Origin: CAVZTA01 sp963778025
Lineage (GTDB): Bacteria > Chloroflexota > Limnocylindria > Limnocylindrales > CSP1-4
Assembly: GCA_963778025.1 (NCBI GenBank)
Contig: CAVZTA010000019.1
Coordinates: forward strand, 62,001-126,000
Reading direction: 5' to 3'
DNA length: 64,000 bases
In this document: piece by piece, positions 9,014 to 20,000 of the stretch
How positions within the stretch are numbered: position 1 is the first letter of the stretch
Layout of the letters: every line of letters begins with the position of its first letter
Translations under genes and position numbers: made by a program
The notes under the pieces: model-generated
Database searches by the model: none
What the model was told of the DNA's origin: nothing
Seen by the model: the letters and a program-made list of their open reading frames with translations, nothing else

Positions 9014-10245
9014 CGAGGTTCGAGACGGTCTGTGCGGCGCACGGACACGCGGTCAGCGATCCGCGAGCGGTCGCGTGTCCGGTGTGTGCCAGCGAGCTGA
9101 CGTTCCGCTACCAGCCAGGGAGCTGGGACGCCGAGCCGGCTGGCGAAGGGATGTGGCGTCAGCGCGCGTGGCTGCCGCTGGCCGACGGCCACGAGCCGGT
9201 CACGCTCGGCGAGGGCGCGACGGCCCTCGTGCCCGCGGCGGCCCGCCCGGCTCACGACGGGCTGCGTGTCCTGTGGAAGCTCGAGTCCCTCAATCCGTCG
9301 GGCTCGCACAAGGACCGTGCGCTGTCCGTCGCGGTGTCGGTCGCGAAGGCGAACGGCGCGTCGACGGTGTTCGTGGCCTCGGCCGGCTCCACTGGCCTGG
9401 CAGCCGCCGCGTACGCGGCGCGAGCCGGGCTGCGCTGCGTCGTGCTGGTCGGCGCAGACGCCTCCGAGCGACGGTTGCTGCCCCTGCGCCTCGCTGGGGC
9501 CACGGTCATGCGGGCCGGCGGCAACGTCGACGACGCGCTGGACCTCATCGGGGAGCTCGCCCGGACCCACGGTCTGGTCGACCTCTCGACGCGCCGGTCC
9601 GGGAACCCCTGGCAGGCCGAGGGACCGAAGACGATCGCCTACGAGCTCGCATATGAGCTGCCGGAGCCGCCCGAGGTCGTCATCGTGCCGATCGGCGGCG
9701 GTGGCACGCTGGCGAGCATCCATCGCGGGTTCCAGGAGCTGCGCGCGAGTGGTGAGATCGACCGTGCGCCGCGGCTGATCGGGACCCAACCGTCAGGCTA
9801 CCAAACGCTCGTTAGGGCGCTTGCCGATGGCTTGACCACGGAGGCGGAGCTCCGCGCCGCCGAGCAGCATGACCGCCCCGACACCGTCCAGGTGAAGACG
9901 GCCCACACGTTCGCGCCCGACGGTGCCGAGGCCCTGGCGGCGATCCGGGCGAGCGGCGGCACGGTCCTCGCGATCACCGACGAGGATGCCCTCCGCGGCT
10001 GCCTGGACCTCGCGCAGCGCGACGGCATCTGGGCCGAGCCATCGTCGGGCGTGGTCATCCCGGCCATGGAGCGGCTCGTCGCCGACGGGCTGGTGCACCC
10101 GGGCGAGACGGTCGTCGGCCTCGTCTGCGGCAACGGCTTCCGCGAGCTCGACGCGTTCGATGCGACGGTGGCGCGGGACCTGCCGCCCATCGAGACGCTC
10201 CCCGCCGATCCCACGGAGCGGCTCCTCGAGCTTGCCGGCAGCTGA
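9010..10245 (+). CDS. Threonine synthase-like PLP-dependent enzyme (fold type II)
   Basis: The 411-residue protein has a small zinc-ribbon-like N-terminus (CPVC) typical of threonine synthase-like proteins. It then has the PLP Lys in NPSGSHKDRAL, the substrate loop ASAGSTGLAAAAYA (usually S.GN in threonine synthase, here SAGST) and the phosphate-binding loop PIGGGGTLA. It is last in the AroM operon, overlapping the amidohydrolase by 4 bases (ATGA at 9010). Because its partners are catabolic, it may be a 2,3-diaminopropionate, Ser/Thr or related ammonia lyase rather than ThrC. It ends 14 bases from the convergent cyclase gene. Confidence 0.85.
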   Translation: MTRFETVCAAHGHAVSDPRAVACPVCASELTFRYQPGSWDAEPAGEGMWRQRAWLPLADGHEPVTLGEGATALVPAAARPAHDGLRVLWKLESLNPSGSHKDRALSVAVSVAKANGASTVFVASAGSTGLAAAAYAARAGLRCVVLVGADASERRLLPLRLAGATVMRAGGNVDDALDLIGELARTHGLVDLSTRRSGNPWQAEGPKTIAYELAYELPEPPEVVIVPIGGGGTLASIHRGFQELRASGEIDRAPRLIGTQPSGYQTLVRALADGLTTEAELRAAEQHDRPDTVQVKTAHTFAPDGAEALAAIRASGGTVLAITDEDALRGCLDLAQRDGIWAEPSSGVVIPAMERLVADGLVHPGETVVGLVCGNGFRELDAFDATVARDLPPIETLPADPTERLLELAGS

Positions 10246-10259
10246 CTCGGAGCGACCGA

Positions 10260-13200
10260 TCAGCGAGGCTGGGCCGTCAGCTCGTCCGCGAGCTCCGTCG
10301 CGAGCGATCGCGCGACGCGAGTCATGACCCGGTTCTCTTTCGCCTCGTAGATCTCCGCCGCCTCGAGCGCCGCCGCCTTCGCGGCTGCCGGCTCCCCGGC
10401 GAGGCGCAGCACGCGTGCGAGCTCGACGCGGATGTCGGCGCGCATCTCGGCCGCCTCCGTCGTGTCGGCGACGCCGACGGCCTCCCGAGCGACAGCGATC
10501 GCCTCCTGGAACGCACCCCGCTTCGCCAGGACCTTCGCGCGGATGCCGCCGACGATGGGTGTCGCCGAACGCATACCCCTTCGACGTGGAGTCCACGAGC
10601 GCGATCGCCTCTTCGTCGCGATCCAGCAGCTCCAGGCACCGCGCGAGCTGGACCACGAGACCCTCGGACCAGGCTCGGTTGCCGGTCGCTCGCAGCATGT
10701 CCAGCGCATCGCGCAGCGCCGCCTCGGCGGCGCCCGGATCATCCGCGAGCCGTTCGATCGCGAAGGAGGTATGCGCCCCGAGCGCGATCGCGAGAGGGAT
10801 CCGGAGCTCCCCACTCAGCCGCTGGCGCTCCTCGTAGAGGGCCCTCGCCTCGTCGAACCGGCCCTCGGTCGCACGGGCTTCGGCGAGCATGCCAGCCGCC
10901 TCCGCACGCCGTCGAAGCCCGCTCGTCGTGTCGCTCAGCGCCTCCACGCTCCAGCGCGCGATGACCGGCCATGGGGTGGGTCCGAACGCGCGGAGCACGA
11001 GGAGCCAGGCGCGCTGCACATCCTCCTCGGGTCGATTCTCGGCGAGTGCGGCCTCGTCGGCCGCCCGCTCGGCCGCTTCGGCCGCGGCCGTCGCCCGCAT
11101 GTGGCCCCAATGCTCGCCCCACACCGAGCCCCAGACCTTCACCAGGCCGTCGTGGTCGCCTGCCGCCTCCAGCGTCGCGCGGATCGATCCGAGCTCATCG
11201 AGCGGGGTCTCCAGCTCCCAATGCTGGGTGACCGATCCCCAGCGGCTCTCGACCAGGCGGAGCATCGCCCGATCCCAGTCGGAGCCGTCCCGAGCCGTAC
11301 CGCGCAGGATGTCGAGCCAGTGCTCCGCCTGCCCGAGATCGCCGACGTCGATCAGGGCGGTGACGAAGTCCGATGTCGCGCGGACACCGAGCGCATGATC
11401 GCCGGCCACCGCGGCGGCCCGCAGGTACAGCTCGATGGCGGCGTGCCGGTCGCCCGTCCGCTGCGCCCGCCGAGCCGCGCCGATCAGCCGGTCGCGCGCA
11501 CGCTCGCCGAGCCGGCGGAGATCCTCACCGGTCTCGCCGAGCTCCGCGCGATAGCGATGCGCCTCGGCGAGGTGGTGGGCGACGATCTCCTCCAGCTCGC
11601 CCGACCGGTCACCCGCCGCCCGGACCACCCAATCCGCGAACCGCTCGTGGAGCCATGCACGCTCGGCCTTGGGCAGTGCGTCGTACGCCGCGTCGCGGAT
11701 GAGCGCATGGCGAAACCGATAGGCGTCGCCGGGTGTGAGCTCGGCGCGATCCGGTCGGAGCAGCTCGCGGCGAACGAGTGCGAGCAGGCGTCGTCCGAGC
11801 TCGGTGGAGACCGTCGGGTCGAGCTCGACGAGGGCGGCGACCTCGAACGAGCGACCGATGACCGCGCCACGCTGCGCGACCGCTCGTTCGCCGGGCGGGA
11901 GCGCCTCGAGGCGCGCGGCAAGGAGCGCCTGGATCGTGGGCGGTACCAGCACCGAGGCGACAGGGTCGGTGAGCTCCCACGATCCATCCCGCTCGGACAG
12001 GCTCCCGCCATCGCGCAGCAGCGCCACGAACTCCTGGACGTACAGCGGCGTGCCTTCGGCCCGCTCGAGGATGCGCGCGCGCAGGGCGGGCGGGATCGCC
12101 GCCCCGCCGCGAAGCGTGACCAGCAGCTCCTCCGCCGCGTCGGGCGCAAGTGGCTCCAGTCGGATGAGGGTCGTCGCCGGACGTCCCGCTCCGAAGCCCG
12201 GACGCCGTTGCTGGAGCTCGGGTCGGGCCGTCGCGATGACCAGCAGTGGGACGGCGCTCGCAAGGTCGATGAGGTATTCGACGAGATCGAGGAGGGTGTC
12301 CTCGGCCCAATGGAGATCCTCGAGGACGACGACGGTCGGTCGCGCCTCCGCGAGGTGCTCGAGCAGTCGCCGGACCGCCCAGAAGAGCTCTTCCTGGGGC
12401 GCTGCCTCCGAGGACGATCCAGCGATCGTCGCGATCCGCGCTCCGAGCAGCGCAGCATCGGGGTGGCCGGTCAACAGCCCGTCGAGGCGCGCTCGGGCGG
12501 CGTCATGATCATCGCCCTCGATGACGCCCGCGGCCTCACGGATGACCTCTCGGATGGGCCAGTACGTGATCCCGTCCCCGTAGGACAGGGTGCGTCCCAC
12601 CAGGACCCGCGCGTCCGACTCGATGGACGCCAGGAACTCGCGCACGAGCCGGCTCTTGCCCACGCCGGGGGGCGCGGACAGCGCGACGAGGTGTGGGCTC
12701 CGCTCATCGACGACCCGGCGCCAGGCGTCGGCCAGTGCTCCCAGCTCGGCGCGCCGACCCACGAGCGGCGTGTCGAACAGCCGTGAACGGCCCTCCGCGG
12801 CGGTGCCCACGGAGCGAAGACGCCACGCGGCGACGGGCTCGGCCTTGCCCTTCGCGGCGATCGGGTCGACCGGCTCGACATCCACCGCGTCGCGCACGAG
12901 GTCGTAGGTCATCCGGCCGAGCAGGATCTCCCCCGGCTGCGCCGCCTGCTCCAGGCGTGCCGCCGTATTCACGGCGTCGCCGGTGACCAGGGTCGTCCCG
13001 GTCCCCGGTTCCCCGGCGACGACTTCCCCCGTATTGACGCCGATGCGGAACCGGATCGCGATGCCGCGGTCGCGCTCAAGGCCCTCGTTGAGGTTCGCGA
13101 GGACGTCCCGGATCTCGCCGGCCGCGCGCACGGCCCGCAGGCCGTCGTCCTCGTGGACGGTCGGGATCCCGAACACGGCCATCACCGCGTCACCGATGAA

Positions 13201-13458
13201 CTTCTCGACGGTGCCGCCGTGGCGTTCGATGACCTCGCGCATCGTGGCGAAGTAGCGGGTCATGAGCGAGCGCAATGCCTCGGGATCGAGGCGCTCGCCG
13301 AGCGCGGTACTGCCGGCGACATCGGCGAACAGGATCGTGACGGTCTTGCGGACCTCGCCGGCCGGCGGACGGGCCGTCGCGAGCTTCGCGCCGCACTCGG
13401 GACAGAACGTCGAGCTCGCCGGGACCGGGCGTTCGCAGCTCGGGCAGGTGGTCGTCAT
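10260..13458 (-). CDS. Class III nucleotidyl cyclase fused to AAA ATPase and TPR-like domain, one frameshift
   Basis: The 1,065-residue regulator has four parts. A zinc ribbon (CPSC...FCPECG) comes first, followed by a class III adenylate/guanylate cyclase domain (about residues 35-200) with both metal Asp motifs (ILFADVAGST and KFIGDAVMAVFG). Next is a large STAND-type ATPase (Walker A PPGVGKSRL, Walker B VVVLEDLHWAE), and last a helical TPR-like region to the end. Such proteins probably link cAMP production or an inactive cyclase fold to protein-protein signalling. One extra base near 10558 breaks the frame in the last repeats; past it the chain continues IVGGIRAKVLAKRGAFQEA and ends at 10260. 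The ATG at 13458 starts directly at the zinc ribbon. Confidence 0.88.
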
Positions 13459-13522
13459 CTGGCGATGGAGTCTCGCTGGCGATGGCCGCGGCGCGCAATG
13501 GGTCAGCGGAGGGGGCGCGGCG

Positions 13523-14291
13523 CTAGGGCAGCGAGCGAACCATCCCGCCATCCACCGCCACGATCTGGCCCGTGACGTAGGAGGCCGCCGGCGACAGCAG
13601 GAACGCGCCGACCCGGCCGATCTCGGCGATGTCGCCGTACCGGCCCAGCGGGATCCGCCCCTCCATCTCGCGCTGGATCTCCTCGACCGTCCTGTTGGCG
13701 GCTTCCGCCCGCTTCGAGTCCAGGAAGGCGATCCGATCGGTCGAGATGCGGCCCGGCGCGAGGCCGTTGATGCGGATCGGCGCGATCTCGGCCGTCAGGC
13801 TCTTGATGAGACCGGACAGGCCCGGCCGCAGGACGTTCGATGCGGTGAGCGCCGGGATCGGCTCGCGGACCGACGACGAGAGGTTGATGAGGATCGCCGG
13901 GTCGGTCCCAGCCCGCAGGTGCGGCAGCGCCGCACGGATCAGCCGCAGGACCGAGAGCAGCGTTCCCTCGATGGCGCCGAGCCAGGCGTCATCGTCGAGC
14001 GCGTCGAAGGCGCCGGGTGCCGGACCGCCCGTGTTCGCGACCAGCAGGTCGAGACCGCCCATCGCGTCGACCGCCTCGAAGACCGCGGCCGCGGGACCGT
14101 CCTCGTTCGCGAGGTCCTGGACGATGGCGTGGCCGCCGAGCGTGGACGCCGCCTCCTGGCAGCCGATCCCGGGTCCGGCCGAGGAGCGCGACCGTCGCGC
14201 CTTCCGCGGCGAGCGCCGTCGCGATGCCATGCCCGATCCCCGCGCCGCCCCCGCCCACCAGTGCGCGCTTGCCCGTCAGCCCGAGATCCAT
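13523..14291 (-). CDS. SDR-family oxidoreductase with atypical active site, one frameshift
   Basis: After correction this is a 255-residue short-chain dehydrogenase. The NAD(P)-binding start reads MDLGLTGKRALVGGGGAGIG, with VGGGGAGIG in place of TGGxxGIG; NTGG stands for NNAG; and the end VTGQIVAVDGG is standard. The catalytic tetrad is altered: Ser (NLSSSVREP) and Lys (GLIKSL) remain, but the usual Tyr is replaced by Asn in TASNVLR. The same pattern is known in an SDR branch related to FabG whose reaction is not settled. One extra base near 14160 separates the Rossmann start from the rest. It is monocistronic. Confidence 0.85.
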
Positions 14292-14387
14292 CGACGCCTC
14301 CGCGTGTGCGAGGGCTGAGCGTACAGGCGTGCGCTGGCCAGCGGCGCACCCTCCATTCCGGACGAGTCGCGCCGCTGCTGGAGATGG

Positions 14388-14393
14388 CAGATT
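14388..14393 (+). promoter_or_regulatory. -10 box before the YeaQ-like gene
   Basis: CAGATT, preceded by TG one base upstream (extended -10), ends 6 bases before the ATG at 14400. There is no Shine-Dalgarno sequence, so a leaderless message is likely. Confidence 0.45.
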
Positions 14394-14399
14394 GCGAGC

Positions 14400-14690
14400 A
14401 TGCTCATCATCGCCATCATCCTCTTCGGCATGCTCATGGGCGCCGCAGCCCAGATGATCCTCGGCCGGCGGGGCGGGCGCATCGACTGGGGCATCGCACT
14501 GGTGTCCGGCCTGGTCGGGTCGTTCATCGGCGGGCTGGTGCTCAGCCTGATCGCGGGGGATGGCCTGGAGCTCCGGCCCAGCGGCATCATCGGCTCGATC
14601 GGCGGCGCGCTCATCGTGACCGCCGCGTGGCGCTGGTACGAACGCCAGAGCCGCCAGAACCAACCGCAGGCGAAGTCGACCCGCCGCTGA
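14400..14690 (+). CDS. GlsB/YeaQ/YmgE-family membrane protein
   Basis: The 96-residue protein has three hydrophobic segments rich in Gly (MLIIAIILFGMLMGAAAQMILG, WGIALVSGLVGSFIGGLVLSL and SGIIGSIGGALIVTAAWRWY). This is the pattern of transglycosylase-associated / YeaQ small membrane proteins, which are often stress-induced and have unknown biochemical function. The charged C-terminal tail should be cytoplasmic. A 9-base-pair hairpin follows the stop. Confidence 0.88.
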   Translation: MLIIAIILFGMLMGAAAQMILGRRGGRIDWGIALVSGLVGSFIGGLVLSLIAGDGLELRPSGIIGSIGGALIVTAAWRWYERQSRQNQPQAKSTRR

Positions 14691-14696
14691 GCTCGG

Positions 14697-14718
14697 CCGC
14701 GTCCGCGCACGGACGCGG
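14697..14718 (+). terminator. Hairpin after the YeaQ-like gene
   Basis: A perfect 9-base-pair stem (14697-14705 with 14710-14718) has a 4-base loop and starts 7 bases after the stop codon. There is no T-run. Confidence 0.5.
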
Positions 14719-14861
14719 AACCCACCATCGCCGGGGCGGCCCTCGCCTCGGCGCCGATCGCCCAGCGCGGCGTACCGACGCGGCGTGACGAGCTCGGCGA
14801 TGAGGGTCCCGAGCAACAGCGTCGCTACAGGGATCTGTCCCGTCTGCGCGCTGGCGGTCGA

Positions 14862-15519
14862 CTAGACCCGGGTCGGCTCCGCTGCGGCGACATCGAGCAC
14901 GTTCGGGGCGAAGCCGTCGACATCGACGACATCGTCGTCGGCCAGCTGCCCGTTCTCGAGGACGTTGCCGACGTCGAGCCCGCTGATCGCGTCGTCCTCG
15001 ATCTCGTCCTCGACGGGCGTCGTCGGAGAGCAGGAGATCCTCCAGCTCGTTCCGTGACGCGGCCGCGACGCCCACCAGCGCGGCGATCAGCGCGAGCAGC
15101 CCGAAGCCTCGCGACAGCCGGATCCGGAACAGCTTGTCGAGGGACAGCCGCCCCGGTCCCCGCAGGGCGATGACCGACAGCACGGTCAGGTTGAGGAGCG
15201 GAAGCTCCGCGCCACCCGCCGTGTTCCAGATCGGCTTGCCGAGGTGGACCTTGAGCCACGCGGTGAGCATCGCGGCCATCGCGGCGATCGGTCCCAGGGG
15301 GTTGAGCAGACCGAGGACCGTCAGCAGGCCTCCACCGAACTCCGACGCGCCGCCGATGAAGGCCCAGCGACGCGCCGGCTCCAGGCGCATCGACTCCAGC
15401 CAGCCCGCCGTCCCCTCGAGGCCGTGGCCGCCGAACCATCCGAACAGCTTCTGGGCACCGTGGCCGGCGAGGAGACCTCCCACCACGGCGCGGAGAGCGA
15501 GCAACAGGACGCTGGTCAT
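14862..15519 (-). CDS. DoxX-family membrane protein with acidic tail, one frameshift
   Basis: The first 160 residues are a DoxX four-helix membrane protein: MTSVLLLALRAVVGGLLAGHGAQKLFGWFGG at the N-terminus, then GGASEFGGGLLTVLGL, AMLTAWLKVH and a final helix (LLALIAALVGVAAAS). DoxX proteins are linked to quinone or thiol redox homeostasis. After ELEDLLL the frame turns Arg-rich; skipping one base near 15025 instead gives an acidic tail (VEDEIEDDAISGLDVGNVL to AAAEPTRV) and a stop at 14862. That version, 218 residues, is preferred. The acidic extension is unusual for DoxX. Confidence 0.8.
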
Positions 15520-15794
15520 GGGAGGAGCCTCGGTCGCAAAGACTGACGCGGGGACGCTCGCACCATCCGCACCACGCCTCGACGGTCGGTCCGCCACGGC
15601 GCGTTGCAGCCGCGTCACAGCCGGCCCCGATGCCTCCCAGCGCTACCCAACCGCAATCCTCGACGCAACGTGCCTGCATCGAACCCGCGTCGCCGGCACC
15701 CCTCCACCCGGCGCACCGCAAGCGCGAACCTCCACCTCGGTACGGACCCGGCGTCCCTGTGCTCGTCGCGGGTGCGCCAAGGAGGTGCGGAGCA

Positions 15795-17021
15795 GTGGAC
15801 AGCGGCAATACGGCCTGGTTGATCGTCGCCACGGCATTGGTGATGGTCATGCTGCCGGGCCTCGCGCTCTTCTACGGCGGCCTCGTGCGCCGGAAGAACG
15901 TCCTCTCGACGATCATGCACAGCTTCTTCGGGCTGGCCCTCGTCAGCGTCGTCTGGGTCATCGTCGGCTTCTCGCTCGCGTTCGGGACCGACGCGAACCT
16001 GTTCGGCATCCCGGGCCTCATCGGCAACTTCGACTACGTCGGCTTCATCAACGTCGGGCTCGAGCCCAGCACGATCTACGCGACGACGATCCCGTTCGTC
16101 CTGTTCGCGTCGTTCCAGCTGATGTTCGCGGCGATCACGCCCGCGCTCATCACCGGCGCGTTCGCCGAGCGCAAGCGCTTCGGGGCGTTCGTCCTGTTCA
16201 CGATCCTGTGGTCGATCCTCGTCTACTCGCCCATCGCGCACTGGGTCTGGGCGGCCGACGGCTGGCTGTTCAAGCTCGGCGCCCTCGACTTCGCGGGCGG
16301 CACCGTGGTCCACGCCTCGTCCGGTGTCTCGGCGCTCATCGTGGCCCTGCTCATCGGCCGCCGCTTCGTCAACGGCGACGGGATGGAGCCCCACGACATC
16401 CCGATGACCGTCCTCGGCGCGGGCCTGCTGTGGTTCGGCTGGTTCGGCTTCAACGCGGGCTCCGAGCTCGCGGCCGACGGCATCGCGGCGAACGCGCTCC
16501 TCGTGACCAACACCGCGGCCGCCGCGGCGACCATCACGTGGGTCCTCGCGAGCTACCTCCACCATCGCAAGGTCTCGGTCGTGGGCGCCGCCTGCGGCGC
16601 CGTCGCCGGCCTCGTCGCGATCACCCCGGCGTCGGGCTTCGTGACCGCCGGCGGCGCGCTCGTCATCGGCCTCGTCGTCGGTGGCCTGTGCTACAGCGCC
16701 ACGCTCCTGCGGAGCCGCCTCAAGATCGACGACGCGCTCGACGTGTTCGCGGTCCACGGCGTGGGTGGCATGTTCGGCGCCGTCGCGACCGGCGTGTTCG
16801 CGACCACCGCGATCAACTTCGGCCAGGGCCTCATCGACGGCAACCCGTTCCAGGTCGTGATCCAGCTCGCGGCCGTGGGCGCCACGATCGCCTACGCGGT
16901 CATCGCGACGTTCCTGATCGTCAAGGTCGTCGACCTCGTCCTCGGCATCCGGGTCCCGTCCCAGACCGAGGAGCTGGGCCTCGACATCGCCGTCCACGGC
17001 GAAGTCGCGTACCAGAGCTGA
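15795..17021 (+). CDS. amt: Ammonium transporter (Amt family)
   Basis: The 408-residue channel has about eleven membrane helices. Conserved features are the N-terminal MLPGLALFYGGLVRRKNVLS, the first pore His in VVHASSGVSALIVALL, WFGWFGFNAGSELAADG, and the second pore His in DVFAVHGVGGMFG. It would take up ammonium, or deprotonated ammonia, across the membrane. The GTG at 15795 is chosen because a perfect AAGGAGGTG ribosome site lies 7-16 bases upstream; the longer frame upstream is not Amt-like. No GlnK gene is adjacent. Glutamate synthase starts 2 bases after the stop, so uptake and assimilation form one operon. Confidence 0.95.
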   Translation: MDSGNTAWLIVATALVMVMLPGLALFYGGLVRRKNVLSTIMHSFFGLALVSVVWVIVGFSLAFGTDANLFGIPGLIGNFDYVGFINVGLEPSTIYATTIPFVLFASFQLMFAAITPALITGAFAERKRFGAFVLFTILWSILVYSPIAHWVWAADGWLFKLGALDFAGGTVVHASSGVSALIVALLIGRRFVNGDGMEPHDIPMTVLGAGLLWFGWFGFNAGSELAADGIAANALLVTNTAAAAATITWVLASYLHHRKVSVVGAACGAVAGLVAITPASGFVTAGGALVIGLVVGGLCYSATLLRSRLKIDDALDVFAVHGVGGMFGAVATGVFATTAINFGQGLIDGNPFQVVIQLAAVGATIAYAVIATFLIVKVVDLVLGIRVPSQTEELGLDIAVHGEVAYQS

Positions 17022-17023
17022 CC

Positions 17024-20000
17024 ATGACCACCGGTCGGACGGTCGACATGCGCGCTCGCGCCCATCGTCGGCCTGCCGACCCGCCGCTCTACGACCCCTC
17101 CTTCGAGCACGACGCGTGCGGCGTCGGGTTCGTCGCGGATGCCGGTGGACGGTCCGCCGGGCGGGTGCTCCCGCTCGCGCTGGCCGGCCTCGCGGCCCTC
17201 GGTCACCGTGGCGCCTTCGCGGCGGACGGTGAATTGAGCGACGGGGCGGGCGTCCTGCTCCCGCTCGCTCCGTCGATCCGCCTCCTCCTCGATCCGACCG
17301 GCGCCGCCGGCGACGGGTTCGGGGTGATGGCGACCTTCCTGCCCCGGACCCGATCGGGACGGGTCGCAGGCCGGTCCGTCCTGGCACAGGCGCTCCGGCT
17401 CGAAGGCCTGGAGGTCACGCGCTGGCGCGCCGTCCCGACGGACGCCGCCGCCCTGGGCGCCGAGGCGCGTGCCTCGCGGCCGGCGATCGAGCAGGCACTC
17501 ATCGCCCGACCCGCCGGCTGGACGCCCGGCCGGTTCGAGCTGGCGCTCGTCTGCGCGCGGCGTCGAGCCCAGGGCATGGCGCGGTCCCGGGGCCTCGATG
17601 GCTTCTCGATCGCGTCGTCGTCGTCGCGGACGCTCGTCTACAAGGGCCTCGTCGCGGGGTCTCGCCTCGGCGCGTTCCAGCCGGACCTCCTCCAGTCGCT
17701 GGACGTGCCGTTCACGGTGTTCCACCAGCGGTACGCGACCAACACCACACCCACGTGGGCGCTCGCCCAGCCGTTCGGCTTCCTCGCCCACAACGGCGAG
17801 ATCGACACCATCCGCGGCAACCGCGAAGCCGTCCGCGGCCGACGCCACGACGGCCCGTTGTCGCCGGTGCGCCGCGCCGCCGCTCGTCGGCTGCTCGACG
17901 CCGGTCCGCTGCTCAGCGAGGGTGGATCCGATTCCCGCTCCCTCGACGAGGCGGTCGAGCTCCTCGCATCGACCGGCTGGTCGGTGCCCGAGGCGCTGCT
18001 CGCGCTGGTGCCCGATGCCGCAGCGCTGCGTCGCGCGCCCCACCCGGCGCTCGCCGCGTTCCGCCGCCGGATCGCCGGGTTCGTCGCCCCGTGGGACGGC
18101 CCCGCGGCGCTCGTCTTCGCCGATGGCCGCCAGGTCGGCGCGATCCTCGACCGCAACGGGCTGCGTCCCGCGGCCTGGGCCGTGACGCGTGACCGCGTCG
18201 TGGCGCTCGCGTCGGAGGCGGGGGCCGTGCCACTCGACCCCGCGGAGATCGTGCGCCTGGAGCGGCTGGGGCCGGGCGAGATGCTGCTCGTGGACCCGGC
18301 GGCGCGCGCGATCCACGACGACGCCGAGGCGAAGAACGAGGTCCTGCGCAGCGTCCGCATCCACGACGCGCCGGTGCCGGCGTTCGAGGACCGCTTCGTC
18401 GTCCCGTCCACGACGACCGACCATCCCGACCGCCTGCTGGCCGGCGTCGATGCCGAGCGCCTCCGGCTGGACGTGAAGACGATGGCGCTCGAGGGCCACG
18501 AGCCCCTGTGGTCGATGGGCGACGACACGCCGCTCGCGGGCCGCGCGCGCGCCGACCGACCGATGGTCGACCATCTGCGCCAGGCGTTCGCCCAGGTCAC
18601 GAACCCGCCCATCGACCCCGAACGCGAGCGCGCGGTCATGGACCTGCGCGTGGAGCTCGGGACGCGGGCGCCGTTCCTGGGCGGCAAGCCTGCGCAGGCC
18701 ACGACGATCCGCCTGGAACGGCCCGTCGTCGCGGATCTCGACGGGCTCCTCGCGCGCATCGCGGCGGCCGCTGCGCGGCACGGGCCGTGACCGCGTGCGC
18801 GTGCTCGATGCGACCTGGGACCCGTCGCTCGGCAGCGCCGGACTCGGGGTGGCGCTGGACCGCCTGGCGATCGAGGCGCTGACCGCGGCGTGTACCGGGC
18901 GCACGTCGGTGGTCGTCCTGTCCGACCGCGCCGCGACGTCGGCGGGCGAGGGCCGGCTGGCGATCCCGTCGGTGCTCGCGATCGGCCGCGTCCACGCCGC
19001 GCTGACGCAGATCGGGCGGCGGGGCCGGACCGACATCGTCGCCGACGCCGCGGATCTCGTCGACGTGCACTCGATCGCGATGGCCCTGGCCTGCGGTGCC
19101 AGCGCGGTCCATCCACGCCTCCTCCTCGAGCTCGCCGCGGAGCACGCCGGGGGACGCGGCGCCGAGGACGTCGGTCCCGAGGCGACCATCGAGAAGACGC
19201 TGACGGCGCTCGACGCCGGGCTGCGCAAGGTGCTCGCCCGGATGGGCATCAGTGCGCTGGCGTCGTACATCGGCGGCCAGCTGTTCGAGACGATCGAGCT
19301 GTCGCGATCCGTCGTCGCGGCGCACTTCCCTGCCGCCGCGGCGTGGCCGGGGCGCCTGGAGCTCACCGATCTCGCCGACGCGCAGCTCCGTCGGCTCGCG
19401 GCGGCACGAGCCCACGCCGCGGCGCTCCGGCCCGAGCGGCTCCCGGACATCGGGCTGGCACGCTACCGCGCCGACGGGGAGCTGCACCTCTACGCTCCGC
19501 CCATCGCCACCGCGGTCACGGCGCTCGCGACCGCCGACGTCGGGCCGGCGCCCGAGCAGACGACGGTCGAGGCGGCGCTCGCCACGTATCGCGACGCGCT
19601 GGCGCGCCAGTCGGCCGTCGTGCGCGACGGCTGGCGGGTCGTCCGGCCGCGCGGCAGCGACGCGATCCCGGTCTCGATGGTCGAGCCCGCCACGGCGATC
19701 GCACAGCGGTTCGTCGTGTCCGCGATGAGCGTGGGCGCGCTGTCGCCCGAGGCGCATCGGGCGCTGACGCTGGGCATCCAGGCGATCGGCGGCGCCGCGA
19801 ACACCGGCGAAGGGGGCGAGGATCGAGCGTGGTACCGCCCGGGATCCGAGCTCCATGGCGGGCATCGGCCGGACGCGCGGATCAAGCAGGTCGCCTCCGC
19901 GCGGTTCGGCGTCACCGCCGAGTACCTCGCCCGCGCGGAGCAGCTCGAGATCAAGATCGCCCAGGGCTCGAAGCCCGGTGAGGGCGGTCAGCTGCCGGGG

